Assembly (NCBI RefSeq): GCF_946479965.1
Contig: NZ_CAMLHX010000012.1
Location: 1-64,000 of the forward strand
DNA length: 64,000 bases
Reading direction: 5' to 3'
DNA from: an uncultured Mucilaginibacter sp.
GTDB taxonomy: Bacteria > Bacteroidota > Bacteroidia > Sphingobacteriales > Sphingobacteriaceae
Part shown: piece after piece, positions 53,111 through 62,265 of the stretch
Position numbering within the stretch: position 1 is the first letter of the stretch
Layout of the letters: every line of letters begins with the position of its first letter
Program-made: the position numbers and the translations under genes
Notes under the pieces: generated by a model
Told to the model about the DNA's origin: nothing
Databases searched by the model: none
The model's input: the letters and a program-made list of their open reading frames with translations, nothing else

Positions 53111-53626
53111 TTACCTCAGGTAAACAGCATCTTCCTGCCCATCTTCATCCAGCACTACATCAATATGTTGCTTTATAATAGTTGATAATGCAATCCCTGC
53201 ATAATCAGTATTTACCGGGAAGTTTTTGTGGTTACGGTCAACCAAAACAACAGTGCGTAGCTTCTTTAACGGCGCGTCCAAAAAAACGCCAAAACCATAC
53301 GCTAATGATTTTCCGCTGTTCAGAACGTCATCTACCAAAATAACAGTCTTATTGGTGCATTCTTCCAGCTCAAAATCAATCTGAGCATTAAGGCTGGTAC
53401 TAAAACGATCAATCTTAATAGTAAGCAGCCTGGTTTTAAAAGGCGCTATCTCATCAAGTACTTTTTTAAGGCGCGCGGCTAAGTGCCCGCCGCGTGGCAG
53501 CATACCCGCAATGAGTATCTCCTCTTCGTCAAAATTATCTTCCAGTATCTGGTAGGCAATTCTGTCTATCTTTTGTTGTATTTGCTGTTTATTAAGAATG
53601 AGTAATGTTTTGTCTGAAGATTCCAT
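53111..53626 (-). CDS. PyrR-like phosphoribosyltransferase
   Basis: 171 residues from the ATG at 53626. The type I PRTase fold has the PRPP loop VILVDDVLNSGKSL, PRGGHLAARL and VLVDRNHKNFPV. The overall pattern is like PyrR, which is a uracil phosphoribosyltransferase and, in Firmicutes, an RNA-binding attenuator. Regulatory function is not established in Bacteroidota. The ATG at 53626 is preferred to the frame opening at 53707. A perfect 14-bp palindrome lies 18 bp upstream. Confidence 0.88.
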   Translation of the reverse strand: MESSDKTLLILNKQQIQQKIDRIAYQILEDNFDEEEILIAGMLPRGGHLAARLKKVLDEIAPFKTRLLTIKIDRFSTSLNAQIDFELEECTNKTVILVDDVLNSGKSLAYGFGVFLDAPLKKLRTVVLVDRNHKNFPVNTDYAGIALSTIIKQHIDVVLDEDGQEDAVYLR

Positions 53627-53644
53627 TATATAGGTAGTGTTATA

Positions 53645-53658
53645 CGTGTTGCAACACG
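53645..53658. promoter_or_regulatory. perfect 14-bp palindrome CGTGTTGCAACACG upstream of the PRTase gene
   Basis: CGTGTTG reads identically on the other strand. It lies 19-32 bp upstream of the ATG at 53626, a position where a dimeric repressor could block transcription. No regulator is known. Confidence 0.45.
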
Positions 53659-53741
53659 AAAATTTATAGCAGATCAGATTCTTATGGTAAAGATAGCTGC
53701 AAATCACAACATTTAAACATTAAATAATAAAATGGCAGACG

Positions 53742-54137
53742 CTATTTTATATAGGGGAAGTAAACGAAGTTTGCCCCCTCTGGCACCACAACAAATACAC
53801 ACATGTGGTCCTTGGGGCTTTTGTAGCTGGCAATAAAACGCTCTTTAAGCTCCGGTTTTATTACACCACGATCGACAAACTCCTCAAGGGTAGACGCGTG
53901 AATGGTCCATTCAGAGTTTAACTCATGGCGGTCTAGTATAACCTCGCCTATCTTTAACTCATGCTGATGCGCTATAAAAATGGGGTATTTAGACAACCCT
54001 TCAACAATTATCTCAACCGCCACCTCGCGGATGGCATCGTTAAAAACTTTAAGGTCGTGCTCTAAACTTAGCAGCGGACTTTTGGCTGCCGGCTGTTGGG
54101 AGCCGCTGCCTTCATTAAGCAGATCTTCCGGATTCAT
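53742..54137 (-). CDS. conserved hypothetical soluble protein
   Basis: 131 residues without signal or membrane segment. It contains HDLKVFNDAIREVAVEIIVEG, SKYPIFIAHQHELKIGEVIL, and ends in FVVVPEGANFVYFPY. I recognise this as a type often seen beside rlmD in Bacteroidota but without a named domain. It lies 19 bp after rlmD on the same strand and is probably co-transcribed. Confidence 0.8.
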   Translation of the reverse strand: MNPEDLLNEGSGSQQPAAKSPLLSLEHDLKVFNDAIREVAVEIIVEGLSKYPIFIAHQHELKIGEVILDRHELNSEWTIHASTLEEFVDRGVIKPELKERFIASYKSPKDHMCVFVVVPEGANFVYFPYIK

Positions 54138-54156
54138 ATGTCTTGATTCTTGCCTC

Positions 54157-55572
54157 TTATTTCTTAATTCTCAAAAGCACCACATTCTCCACATGCTGCG
54201 TATGCGGAAACATATCAACAGGTTGTATGGTTTCCACGTCGTATTTTTCTTTTAGCACAAGCAGATCACGCGCTTGCGTGGCGGCATTGCAGCTTACGTA
54301 CACAATCTTTTCAGCTTCGATTTCCATTAGCCTTTCTACCACATCCGGGTGCATCCCTGCCCGCGGCGGATCAGTTATAATAACATCGGGCTTGCCATGT
54401 TCCGCAACAAATGTTGCCGAAAGCACATCTTTCATATCGCCTGCGTAAAACTTAGTATTACTGATATTATTAATGGCGCTATTGATTTTAGCATCCTCTA
54501 TAGCATCAGGCACGTATTCAACGCCAACAACTTCGCGCACATTGCCCGCCACAAAGTTGGCAATGGTGCCGGCACCGGTATAAAGGTCATAAACAAGTTC
54601 ATCGCCTTTAAAATCTGCAAGGTCGCGGGTTATTTCGTACAAGCGCAACGCCTGGGCCGAGTTGGTTTGGTAAAATGATTTTGGCCCTATACGAAACCGT
54701 ATACCATTCATTTCCTCGTGAATATATTCGGGGCCTTTCCAGGCATGTACTTCCTGGTCAAAAATGGTATCGTTCTTTTTTTCGTTGAGTATATATAGCA
54801 GGGAGGTTATCTCAGGAAACTCAGCCTCAACAAAAGTCATCAGCGCATTCAACCGCTCTTCATCCGCGTAAGCGAAAACAACAATTACCATTAACTCTCC
54901 GGTTGACGAGGTGCGGATAATAAGGTTACGCAGGTTGCCCGTGTGGTTGCGCAGATCATAATACATGTAATCGTTAGCACGCGCAAAGGTGTCAATGCTG
55001 TTACGGATAGCGTTTGACGGGTCAGCCTGTAAATAACAATGCCGTACATCTAAAATTTTATCAAACCTTCCGGGAATATGAAAGCCGAGTGCATTCATGT
55101 TTAGTTCCGCATCGTCACGGTTCTCGCCATCGTACAGCCAGCGTTTGTTGCTGAAGGTAAACTCCAGCTTGTTACGATAATACCTGTCAGCAGGCGAAGC
55201 CACAATAGGCAGCATCCCGTCTACTTCAATTTTAGCCAATCTGCCTAAAGCATCAGCTACTGTTTTTTGCTTGAATTGCAGCTGCGCATCATACGTCATG
55301 TGTTGCCATTTGCACCCGCCGCAGGTGCCAAAATGCTCGCAAAAAGCAGCCACGCGATGAATGCTGGACTGCTTAAGAGCAATTATCTTAGCTTCGCCAA
55401 AGTTTTTTTTGCTGCGATATACCTGTACATCTACAACGTCGCCGGGCACGGCTTTTTCCACAAAAAGCACAAAATCGTCGGCTTTGCCAACGCCCTTGCC
55501 TTCTTCGGCGATATCAATAATGTTTACGTCTTCAAAAACCTGGGGCGCTTTTGTTCCTTTTCCTCTGCTCAT
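54157..55572 (-). CDS. rlmD: 23S rRNA (uracil1939-C5)-methyltransferase RlmD
   Basis: 471 residues from the ATG at 55572. An N-terminal TRAM domain (IDIAEEGKGVGKADDFVLFV) is followed by an Fe-S cluster motif with CEHFGTCGGCKWQHM. The TrmA/RumA methyltransferase domain has YDLYTGAGTIANFVA (SAM), VITDPPRAGMHPDV and the catalytic Cys in VYVSCNAATQARDL. The frame extends to 55629, but the extra residues read through a dispersed repeat, and a promoter element sits at 55578-55585. Confidence 0.95.
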   Translation of the reverse strand: MSRGKGTKAPQVFEDVNIIDIAEEGKGVGKADDFVLFVEKAVPGDVVDVQVYRSKKNFGEAKIIALKQSSIHRVAAFCEHFGTCGGCKWQHMTYDAQLQFKQKTVADALGRLAKIEVDGMLPIVASPADRYYRNKLEFTFSNKRWLYDGENRDDAELNMNALGFHIPGRFDKILDVRHCYLQADPSNAIRNSIDTFARANDYMYYDLRNHTGNLRNLIIRTSSTGELMVIVVFAYADEERLNALMTFVEAEFPEITSLLYILNEKKNDTIFDQEVHAWKGPEYIHEEMNGIRFRIGPKSFYQTNSAQALRLYEITRDLADFKGDELVYDLYTGAGTIANFVAGNVREVVGVEYVPDAIEDAKINSAINNISNTKFYAGDMKDVLSATFVAEHGKPDVIITDPPRAGMHPDVVERLMEIEAEKIVYVSCNAATQARDLLVLKEKYDVETIQPVDMFPHTQHVENVVLLRIKK

Positions 55573-55577
55573 TGCTG

Positions 55578-55585
55578 CAAAGGTA
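55578..55585 (-). promoter_or_regulatory. promoter -7 element TACCTTTG before rlmD
   Basis: On the minus strand TACCTTTG matches TAnnTTTG, with the ATG at 55572 only 5 bp downstream. The transcript would start at or near the start codon. Confidence 0.45.
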
Positions 55586-55589
55586 GCAA

Positions 55590-55640
55590 ATGTGCAGATA
55601 TGCGGATGAGAGAATGTGTAGATGTGCAAATATGCAGATG
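55590..55640 (+). repeat. third copy of the dispersed repeat
   Basis: ATGTGCAGATATGCGGATG (55590-55608) is identical to 11851-11869, and the following AGAG-ATGTG continues the inverted copy at 11932-11967. It lies directly upstream of rlmD. Confidence 0.7.
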
Positions 55641-55765
55641 GCTCTACTTTTATCCTGCGTCACTTAACCATTGAGCATTAGGCGCTGGCCATATTGCAGC
55701 GATGTTGCCATCGCCGCAATATGCGCGCCTGCCGATTAACCAACTCAAACCGGGGGTCTTTAATC

Positions 55766-57199
55766 CTATTTCCAGCCTCCGCCTAAAAATTTATAAATGT
55801 TGCTTGTCGCTATCAATTGCGCCTTGCGTGTCTCTACCATTTCAAGTTTTGATTCCAGTGCATCGCGCTGCGTCATCAATACCTCAAAATAATCTGCCCG
55901 GGCAAATTTGAACAAGTCATTAGCAATATCTATTGACGTTGTTAATGCCCCTACCTGTTTTGATTTAAGATCGTAGCTTTTCTCCAGGTTATCAATGCGA
56001 GAAAGTTCGGTAGCAACTTCCATATAGGCATTAAGTACAGTGCGCTGATAATTGTAAAGCGCTTGCTGCTGCCTTGCGTTTGCATTAAGGTATTCCGCCT
56101 TTATTGCATTACGATTGACCAACGGTGCAGTAACCTCGCCAACCAGGTTCCATAATATAGAGGCCGGAAACTTCACAAGGTACGACGGGTCAAATGCCTG
56201 TATACCTACCGCAGCCGAGATATTGAGCGAAGGATAAAACTCTTTCCTTGCCACTCCTACATCAAGCTTGGCGGCTTCCAGTTCAAACTCGGCTTGTTTA
56301 ATATCAGGGCGATTTGACAACATTTGTGCAGGTACGCCGTAATTAATTAAGGCCGGTACTCCTGACAAGAAACTTGCCTTATCGCGGGGTATTTCCTGCG
56401 GATAGCGGGCTAATAAAAAGTTAATGCGATTTTCCGTTTCTTTTATCTGTTGTAGTATATCAAACTCGCGGCTTTGCGAGCCCAAAACCTCTGCTTCAAA
56501 TTTTTTAACCCCCAGCTCTGTAGCTCGTGATGCATTTTTTTGAAGTTTTACAACATCAAGCGCCTGTTTTTGGAGGGTTATGGTTTGGCGTATAATATCT
56601 AGCTGATTATCCAGCGCCTGCAATTCATAATAAGAATCTGCTACCTCGGCTACCAGGTTGCTTAAAACAAAGTTCTTGCCCTCAACGGTTGACAGGTAGC
56701 GTTTAACAGCAGCTTGCTTGGCGTTGCTTAGCTTCTTCCAGATATCCACTTCCCAATTGGCAACCGCCGCCACAGAATAATCCATCAGGGCTTCCGGCAC
56801 TTCTTTTCCGGGGGTGATCTCGGTAGACGCGTCGCCTGCGCCCTGGCTTGTATAACGTGCTACCTTATCCACACCAAGGCCCGCACGCAATCCTACTGAT
56901 GGCAGCATAGCACCTTTTTTTATCCTGATATCGTTCCTCGCCATTTCAATTTCCTGAAACGTTATCAGCAACTCCTGATTGTTAATAAGGGCAGTGTCAA
57001 TCAGATCAGCCAGGTACTTGTCCTTAAAAAAGCTGCGCCAATTGGTTGCCGCAGTGTTCAGGGTGTCGGTACTGGTGTTAAACGATGTGGGCCCTGGTCG
57101 CATTCCTGCAGATTGCGTTACAGCCGGGATCTTACACCCCGCCGCAATAATGCAAATGCCCGAAAGGGCGTAATAGGTTATTTTGCTTATTTTAAACAT
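55766..57199 (-). CDS. RND efflux outer-membrane factor (NodT/OprM-type lipoprotein)
   Basis: 477 residues from the ATG at 57199 (the frame opens at a TTG, 57208). The lipobox is AAGC (Cys22). Two OEP domains form the TolC-like channel: about residues 70-265 (ALINNQELLITFQEIEMARNDI) and 285-470 (GVPAQMLSNRPDIKQAEFELEAA). RPDIKQAE is typical of the family. It is the last gene of the adaptor-pump-channel operon and overlaps the pump gene by 8 bp. Confidence 0.95.
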   Translation of the reverse strand: MFKISKITYYALSGICIIAAGCKIPAVTQSAGMRPGPTSFNTSTDTLNTAATNWRSFFKDKYLADLIDTALINNQELLITFQEIEMARNDIRIKKGAMLPSVGLRAGLGVDKVARYTSQGAGDASTEITPGKEVPEALMDYSVAAVANWEVDIWKKLSNAKQAAVKRYLSTVEGKNFVLSNLVAEVADSYYELQALDNQLDIIRQTITLQKQALDVVKLQKNASRATELGVKKFEAEVLGSQSREFDILQQIKETENRINFLLARYPQEIPRDKASFLSGVPALINYGVPAQMLSNRPDIKQAEFELEAAKLDVGVARKEFYPSLNISAAVGIQAFDPSYLVKFPASILWNLVGEVTAPLVNRNAIKAEYLNANARQQQALYNYQRTVLNAYMEVATELSRIDNLEKSYDLKSKQVGALTTSIDIANDLFKFARADYFEVLMTQRDALESKLEMVETRKAQLIATSNIYKFLGGGWK

Positions 57200-60100
57200 T
57201 GTTGTCAATTTCTTCGGTTAACGGATTTTCTTCTTCGTCATGAACAAGTTTATGTTTCGCTGCTATCGTTCCAAATATGAAGTACAGACCGGGGATGATG
57301 AGCAATCCAAAAACGGTCCCGATAAGCATACCGCCTGCGGCGGCGCTACCTATGGTTCTGTTACCCAGTTTACCGGGATCTGACGCGAACATAAGCGGGA
57401 TCAAACCGGCGATAAACGCGAAGGATGTCATCAAAATGGGCCTGAACCTTACTTTGGCAGCTGTTATAGCCGACTGAAGCACGGTCTCGCCGGCGCGATG
57501 TTGCTGTGCGCCAAACTCAACTATAAGTACCGCATTCTTACCAAGTAGACCTATGAGCATGATAATGGCTACCTGCGCGTAAATATTGTTCTCTAAACCA
57601 AATATTTTGAGGAACAATAAGGCGCCGAATATGCCTGCAACAAGCGATAGGATAACAGAGAATGGCAAAATGAAACTTTCATATTGTGCACACAGAATGA
57701 AGTAAACAAAGCCCAGACAGATCAGGAAGATATAAACTGCCTCGTTACCACGTGATGATTCATCTTTTGAGATCCCGGCCCAGTCAATACCAAAACCGCG
57801 TGGCAATGTTTTTTGCGCCACTTCCGCTATTACATTCAGCGCTGTACCGCTGCTGTATCCCGGCGCGGCAGAACCACTTATTTGCGCCGAGTTGTACATG
57901 TTATGCCGTGTGATCTCAGAAAGGCCGTAAACTTTTTCCATTTTCATGAAAGCCGAAAATGGCACCATCTCGTCGCGATCGTTCTTTACATACAGTTTCA
58001 ATATATCCTCGGGTAGCGCCCGATATTGCGGCAGTGCCTGTATGATCACCTTGTATTGGCGGCCAAACTGAATAAAGCTGATCTCGTAGTTACTACCTAT
58101 GAGCGTAGATAGCGTGTTCATGGCGTTGTCAATAGTTACGCCTTTTTGCTGCGCAAGGTCGTTATCAACATTTAATTTATACTGCGGGAAGCTGGCGCTG
58201 TAAAAACTAAATACAGACGATAGTTCCGGCCGTTTATTTAACTCGCGGACAAACCCATCGCTTACCGTTTCCATTTTTTTGTAATCGCCAGACCCTGATT
58301 TATCTAACAAACGCAGCTCAAAACCACCCGCGGCCCCGTAACCCGGTACGGCAGGGGGTTGAAAGAACTCAATGTTGGCACCGGTTATGTCCTTACATTT
58401 TTCTTCCAGCTCGTCTATTACCTGCTGAACAGAGTGTTTTCTATCCTCCCAGCTTTTAAGGTTGATCAAACAAGTGCCTGAGTTAGAGCCGGTACCTTCG
58501 GTGAGTACCTCGTAACCAGCCAAAGCCGATACGGACTTCACCTCTTCCATTTTCTCGGCAATTTTTTGTATCCGTTCAGCTATCTCGTTCGTTCTTTCCA
58601 ACGAAGAGCCCGGCGGAGTTTGGATAATGGCATAAAACATGCCCTGGTCCTCGTTAGGAATAAAACCGCTTGGCAGGCTGCTATTAAGCAACCAGGTGCC
58701 TATACAAAAACCTATCAGCATTAAAAATGTAACCATGCGGCGGTTAGCAATTACGCCCAGCAGGGCTATGTATCTGCCCGAAAGTTTATCAAACCGGTTG
58801 TTAAACGCATCGAGCATTTTATCAACTATACTGCGTTTTTTTGGCTTGCCGTGATTGTTTTTCAGCATTATTACGCACAAGGCAGGGGTAAGCGTTAGGG
58901 CAACCAAACCCGACAGCACAATAGACGTGGCCATGGTGATAGAGAACTGCCGGTAAAAAATACCTACCGGACCAGACATGAATGCTACCGGGATAAACAC
59001 CGCCGCCATTACAAACGTGATGGCTATAATGGCTCCACTTATTTCGTGCAGGGCTTCAATTGTTGCTTTGCGGGGCGAATAGTGCTTGGCCTCCATCTTG
59101 GCGTGCACCGCCTCGATCACAACTATTGCATTATCCACCACAATACCAATAGCCAGTACCAGCGCAAACAGCGTAATAAGATTTAATGTGATGCCAAAAA
59201 ACTGCATAAACATAAACGTACCGATAAGCGATACGGGCACCGCAATGGCCGGTATAAGCGTTGAGCGCCAGTCGCCAAGGAAGATGAATACCACCAGGCT
59301 CACCAGTATAAATGCTTCCACCAGTGTATGGATAACTTTATCTATAGACGCATCGAGAAATTTGGATACGTCATAGCTGACCTCATAATGCATTCCCTTG
59401 GGGAACGAATTGGATTGTATCTCTGCCAGTTTAGCTTTTACATCCTCAATAACCTTGTTGGCATTACTTCCGTACGATTGCTTTAACACAATGGCGGCCG
59501 AAGGCTTGCCGTTAAGGCTGGAATAAATATCGTACATGGAACTACCGAACTCAACATCTGCAACATCCTTCAGGTGAAGGATCTCGCCATCAGGTGTTGC
59601 CCGCAGCACCACCTTTTCATATTGCTCTTTGGTAGTAAATCGCCCCGAATATTTCAATACATATTCAAAAGACTGTGAGCGTTTTCCGGAGCTTTCGCCG
59701 GTTTTGCCCGGCGAAGCCTCTAAACTCTGTTCAGAAAGGGCTTTCATTACCTCGTCTGCTGATATTTTATAGGCCAACATTCGGTCGGGCTTTAGCCATA
59801 TCCGCATGGCATACTCGCGGTTACCTAATATATCCGCAAATCCCACGCCGTCTACACGCTTCAACTCCGACAAAAGGTTGATATCTGCAAAATTGAAAAG
59901 AAATTTCTGGTCGGTATGCGGGTCATCGCTGTACAGGTTGATGTACATCAGCATGCTCGATTCCTGGCGGGATATTTTCACACCCTCGCGCACTACCAGC
60001 GGCGGCAGCTTATTTACTACCGATGCTACCCTGTTTTGAACGTTAAGCGACGCCTGGTTAGGATCAGTACCTAAATTAAAAACTATCTGGATAGAGGCCT

Positions 60101-60359
60101 CGCCGTCATTACCGGCATCAGAGGTCATGTATTTCATTCCCTGCACACCGTTCAAGGCTCGCTCCAGAGGAATTACCACCGATTTGATCAGCAGTTCATT
60201 ATTGGCACCGGGATACTCGGCTATCACATTCACCCTTGGGGGCGATATGGAAGGGAATTGCGTTACCGGCAACTGAACCATGGCAAGCAAACCCAGGAAA
60301 ACTATTAGCAGCGATATTACTATTGAAAGTACAGGTCGCTGAATAAATTTGTTAAACAT
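57192..60359 (-). CDS. RND efflux pump, HAE1 (AcrB-like) family
   Basis: 1055 residues, full length, with 12 membrane segments and two large periplasmic loops. The proton-relay Asp pair is in LALVLAIGIVVDNAIVV (TM4). IDWAGISKDESSRGNEAV and VAIIMLIGLLGKNAVLIVEF are family-typical. The HAE1 group exports hydrophobic and amphiphilic compounds, including antibiotics; the substrates of this pump cannot be read from sequence. It lies between its adaptor and channel genes. Confidence 0.97.
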   Translation of the reverse strand: MFNKFIQRPVLSIVISLLIVFLGLLAMVQLPVTQFPSISPPRVNVIAEYPGANNELLIKSVVIPLERALNGVQGMKYMTSDAGNDGEASIQIVFNLGTDPNQASLNVQNRVASVVNKLPPLVVREGVKISRQESSMLMYINLYSDDPHTDQKFLFNFADINLLSELKRVDGVGFADILGNREYAMRIWLKPDRMLAYKISADEVMKALSEQSLEASPGKTGESSGKRSQSFEYVLKYSGRFTTKEQYEKVVLRATPDGEILHLKDVADVEFGSSMYDIYSSLNGKPSAAIVLKQSYGSNANKVIEDVKAKLAEIQSNSFPKGMHYEVSYDVSKFLDASIDKVIHTLVEAFILVSLVVFIFLGDWRSTLIPAIAVPVSLIGTFMFMQFFGITLNLITLFALVLAIGIVVDNAIVVIEAVHAKMEAKHYSPRKATIEALHEISGAIIAITFVMAAVFIPVAFMSGPVGIFYRQFSITMATSIVLSGLVALTLTPALCVIMLKNNHGKPKKRSIVDKMLDAFNNRFDKLSGRYIALLGVIANRRMVTFLMLIGFCIGTWLLNSSLPSGFIPNEDQGMFYAIIQTPPGSSLERTNEIAERIQKIAEKMEEVKSVSALAGYEVLTEGTGSNSGTCLINLKSWEDRKHSVQQVIDELEEKCKDITGANIEFFQPPAVPGYGAAGGFELRLLDKSGSGDYKKMETVSDGFVRELNKRPELSSVFSFYSASFPQYKLNVDNDLAQQKGVTIDNAMNTLSTLIGSNYEISFIQFGRQYKVIIQALPQYRALPEDILKLYVKNDRDEMVPFSAFMKMEKVYGLSEITRHNMYNSAQISGSAAPGYSSGTALNVIAEVAQKTLPRGFGIDWAGISKDESSRGNEAVYIFLICLGFVYFILCAQYESFILPFSVILSLVAGIFGALLFLKIFGLENNIYAQVAIIMLIGLLGKNAVLIVEFGAQQHRAGETVLQSAITAAKVRFRPILMTSFAFIAGLIPLMFASDPGKLGNRTIGSAAAGGMLIGTVFGLLIIPGLYFIFGTIAAKHKLVHDEEENPLTEEIDNNV

Positions 60360-60380
60360 CTTTTATGTATATAATGTGAT

Positions 60381-61466
60381 CTACTCGGCCTTTAACTTAA
60401 GGCGCGACATTACTTCTGTAGGGTTTTCATATTTGAAATTGATCCTGTCCCCATCCTTTACGTTTTGAATGCCCTCAAGCAAAATCTTGTCATCTTTACC
60501 TAAACCGTCCCCGTCAAGTACATATAGGTCGGGTAGTTCGCCACGTACAGCTATAACCTGCGAGCGTACCGTGGCATCTTTGCCTACCACAAACACGTAT
60601 TTTTTATCCTGTATCTCGTAGGTTGCTTTTTGCGGGATCACAAATGCGTTTCTAAGCGGGATCTTCATCAAAACCTTACCGGTCTCGCCATTACGCAAAA
60701 GGCCATCCGGGTTAGGGAATTTTGCACGAAAGGCAATGTTGCCGGTTTCGTTTTCAAACTCGCTTTCAACAGTTTGTACCTCGCCTTTGTATTTTAACAC
60801 GTTGTTATTGGCTAAAAGCAGGTTAACATGAGTATCGGCGCGACCTTTTTTATCCTCCTGGTAATTCAAATACTCAGGTTCAGACAGGTTGAAGTAGGCA
60901 TAAACGTCGCTGTTGTCTGACAGGGTAGTCAGCAGTTCGCCCTCATCAATAAGACTGCCCAATTTTTTAGGGATGCGGTCGATATAACCGTTAAAAGGTG
61001 CCCGTATCTCGGTAAACGACAAATGGATCTTGGCTAAAGAATGCCCCGCATTTGCGCCGGCAAGTTTGGCCTTGGCCATGGAGAGTTCGTTTTTAGAAAC
61101 TATGTTTTTATCGGCAAGGCTTTGCGTATTCAATAGTTCCACTTCGGCGGCTTTTACCTCGGCTTCGGCTTTTAAAACTTCAGTTTCATACATTTTGGGC
61201 ATAATTCTGAATAAAAGCTGCCCGGCCTTTACGTACTGACCTTCGTCAACATAAATATTTTGCAAAAAGCCTTTTTCCTGAGATCTGATCTCAATATCGC
61301 GCACAGCGCGGATCTGCGACACATATTCTTTGGTGAAAGATGTATCTACCATTAGCGGACTTGTTACGGTGTACGTAACAGTCTCTTTTTTTCCTTCGGA
61401 TTTTGACGTACAGCCGATTTGACCTAACAGGGCCATCATGCCGGCAAGCACCACAATTTTGTTCAT
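60381..61466 (-). CDS. RND efflux periplasmic adaptor (MFP)
   Basis: 361 residues from the ATG at 61466. The lipobox is GQIGC (Cys19). The order is beta-barrel, lipoyl half-motif (ISQIRAVRDIEIRSQEKGFL, then YVDEGQYVKAGQLLFRI), alpha-hairpin (about 90-145), and second lipoyl half (IRAPFNGYIDRIPKKLGSLI). The barrel and membrane-proximal domain follow. It links the pump to the outer-membrane channel. It is the first gene of the operon; no repressor gene lies upstream. Confidence 0.95.
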   Translation of the reverse strand: MNKIVVLAGMMALLGQIGCTSKSEGKKETVTYTVTSPLMVDTSFTKEYVSQIRAVRDIEIRSQEKGFLQNIYVDEGQYVKAGQLLFRIMPKMYETEVLKAEAEVKAAEVELLNTQSLADKNIVSKNELSMAKAKLAGANAGHSLAKIHLSFTEIRAPFNGYIDRIPKKLGSLIDEGELLTTLSDNSDVYAYFNLSEPEYLNYQEDKKGRADTHVNLLLANNNVLKYKGEVQTVESEFENETGNIAFRAKFPNPDGLLRNGETGKVLMKIPLRNAFVIPQKATYEIQDKKYVFVVGKDATVRSQVIAVRGELPDLYVLDGDGLGKDDKILLEGIQNVKDGDRINFKYENPTEVMSRLKLKAE

Positions 61467-61599
61467 AGTATTAATTAAGAGTTGGTTTTGAAATGTAGGA
61501 GGCGGGAAGGCCAAACAAGGCATTCGCCGGTAACGGGCATAAAACGCTCAGCGCGCAATATGGCCGGTTATCTGTTCCTTAAGCTGAAGTGGGGAGTGT

Positions 61600-62001
61600 T
61601 CAGATCCGTAATGATCTCTGAACGATATACTTTGTAGAGGATATCTGTAAGCTAAAACGCTCGTGCGTTATAACTTCCGGTTTTAAATAGTTTAAAACGA
61701 AATGGTATAGTGTGGGCAGCGTTAAATAAAAGCCGCACAAGAGTTTGAATTTTTTTAGATCGCACTGAGGGGCGTCGTCTTCGTCTTCCTCGCAATCCCA
61801 AAATAAAACCTGCGGCGCCTTATCCAGATTTCTGTGCTCGCTATATTTTGGCAGGGTGAGAGAATTATTAAGCGCTTCCGCCTTTTTTTTCTCCAAAACG
61901 AAGGCTTTAACAGCAGCCACATGTCTGTTACGAACATAAGATGCCTGCGTATTGGTTTGAAACAACAGCAGTATGCTTAATATGATCAACGTTAACCTCA
62001 T
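61600..62001 (-). CDS. small exported protein, unknown
   Basis: 133 residues from the ATG at 62001 (the frame opens upstream at 62094). The signal peptide ends near TQAS (about 20). The mature part is charged and helical (AAVKAFVLEKKKAEALNNS), has a CEEDEDDAPQC acidic segment, and a hydrophobic LCGFYLTLPTLYHFVLNYL stretch. No family recognised. It lies upstream of the efflux operon on the same strand, with a 133-bp gap. Confidence 0.65.
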   Translation of the reverse strand: MRLTLIILSILLLFQTNTQASYVRNRHVAAVKAFVLEKKKAEALNNSLTLPKYSEHRNLDKAPQVLFWDCEEDEDDAPQCDLKKFKLLCGFYLTLPTLYHFVLNYLKPEVITHERFSLQISSTKYIVQRSLRI

Positions 62002-62205
62002 TCGGGTGGCAAAAGTAATAAAAGTTTGATAAGTTGTATATAAACAAGTGTTTGTAATACAGACTTTACCGTTGTGTGTTTGTAACGCCAACAACGCGGG
62101 TAAATTATAGGGAAAACGCTGGTCTCGCTATTATTACAATTATATTATAAATATTGGCCCCATTATCTGCAAAGACGGCCCGACTTACTGTTTTTGTAGC
62201 CACGT

Positions 62206-62238
62206 TTTGCAATTAATTACAACAAATAATTAAGTTTG
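62206..62238 (+). promoter_or_regulatory. full Bacteroidota promoter before the carboxylesterase gene
   Basis: TTTG at 62206-62209 is separated by 21 bp from TAAGTTTG at 62231-62238, matching both the -33 and -7 elements. The start would lie near 62245, about 20 nt before the ATG at 62266. Confidence 0.6.
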
Positions 62239-62265
62239 TGTTGAACCTATTAAGCATCTGGCTTT

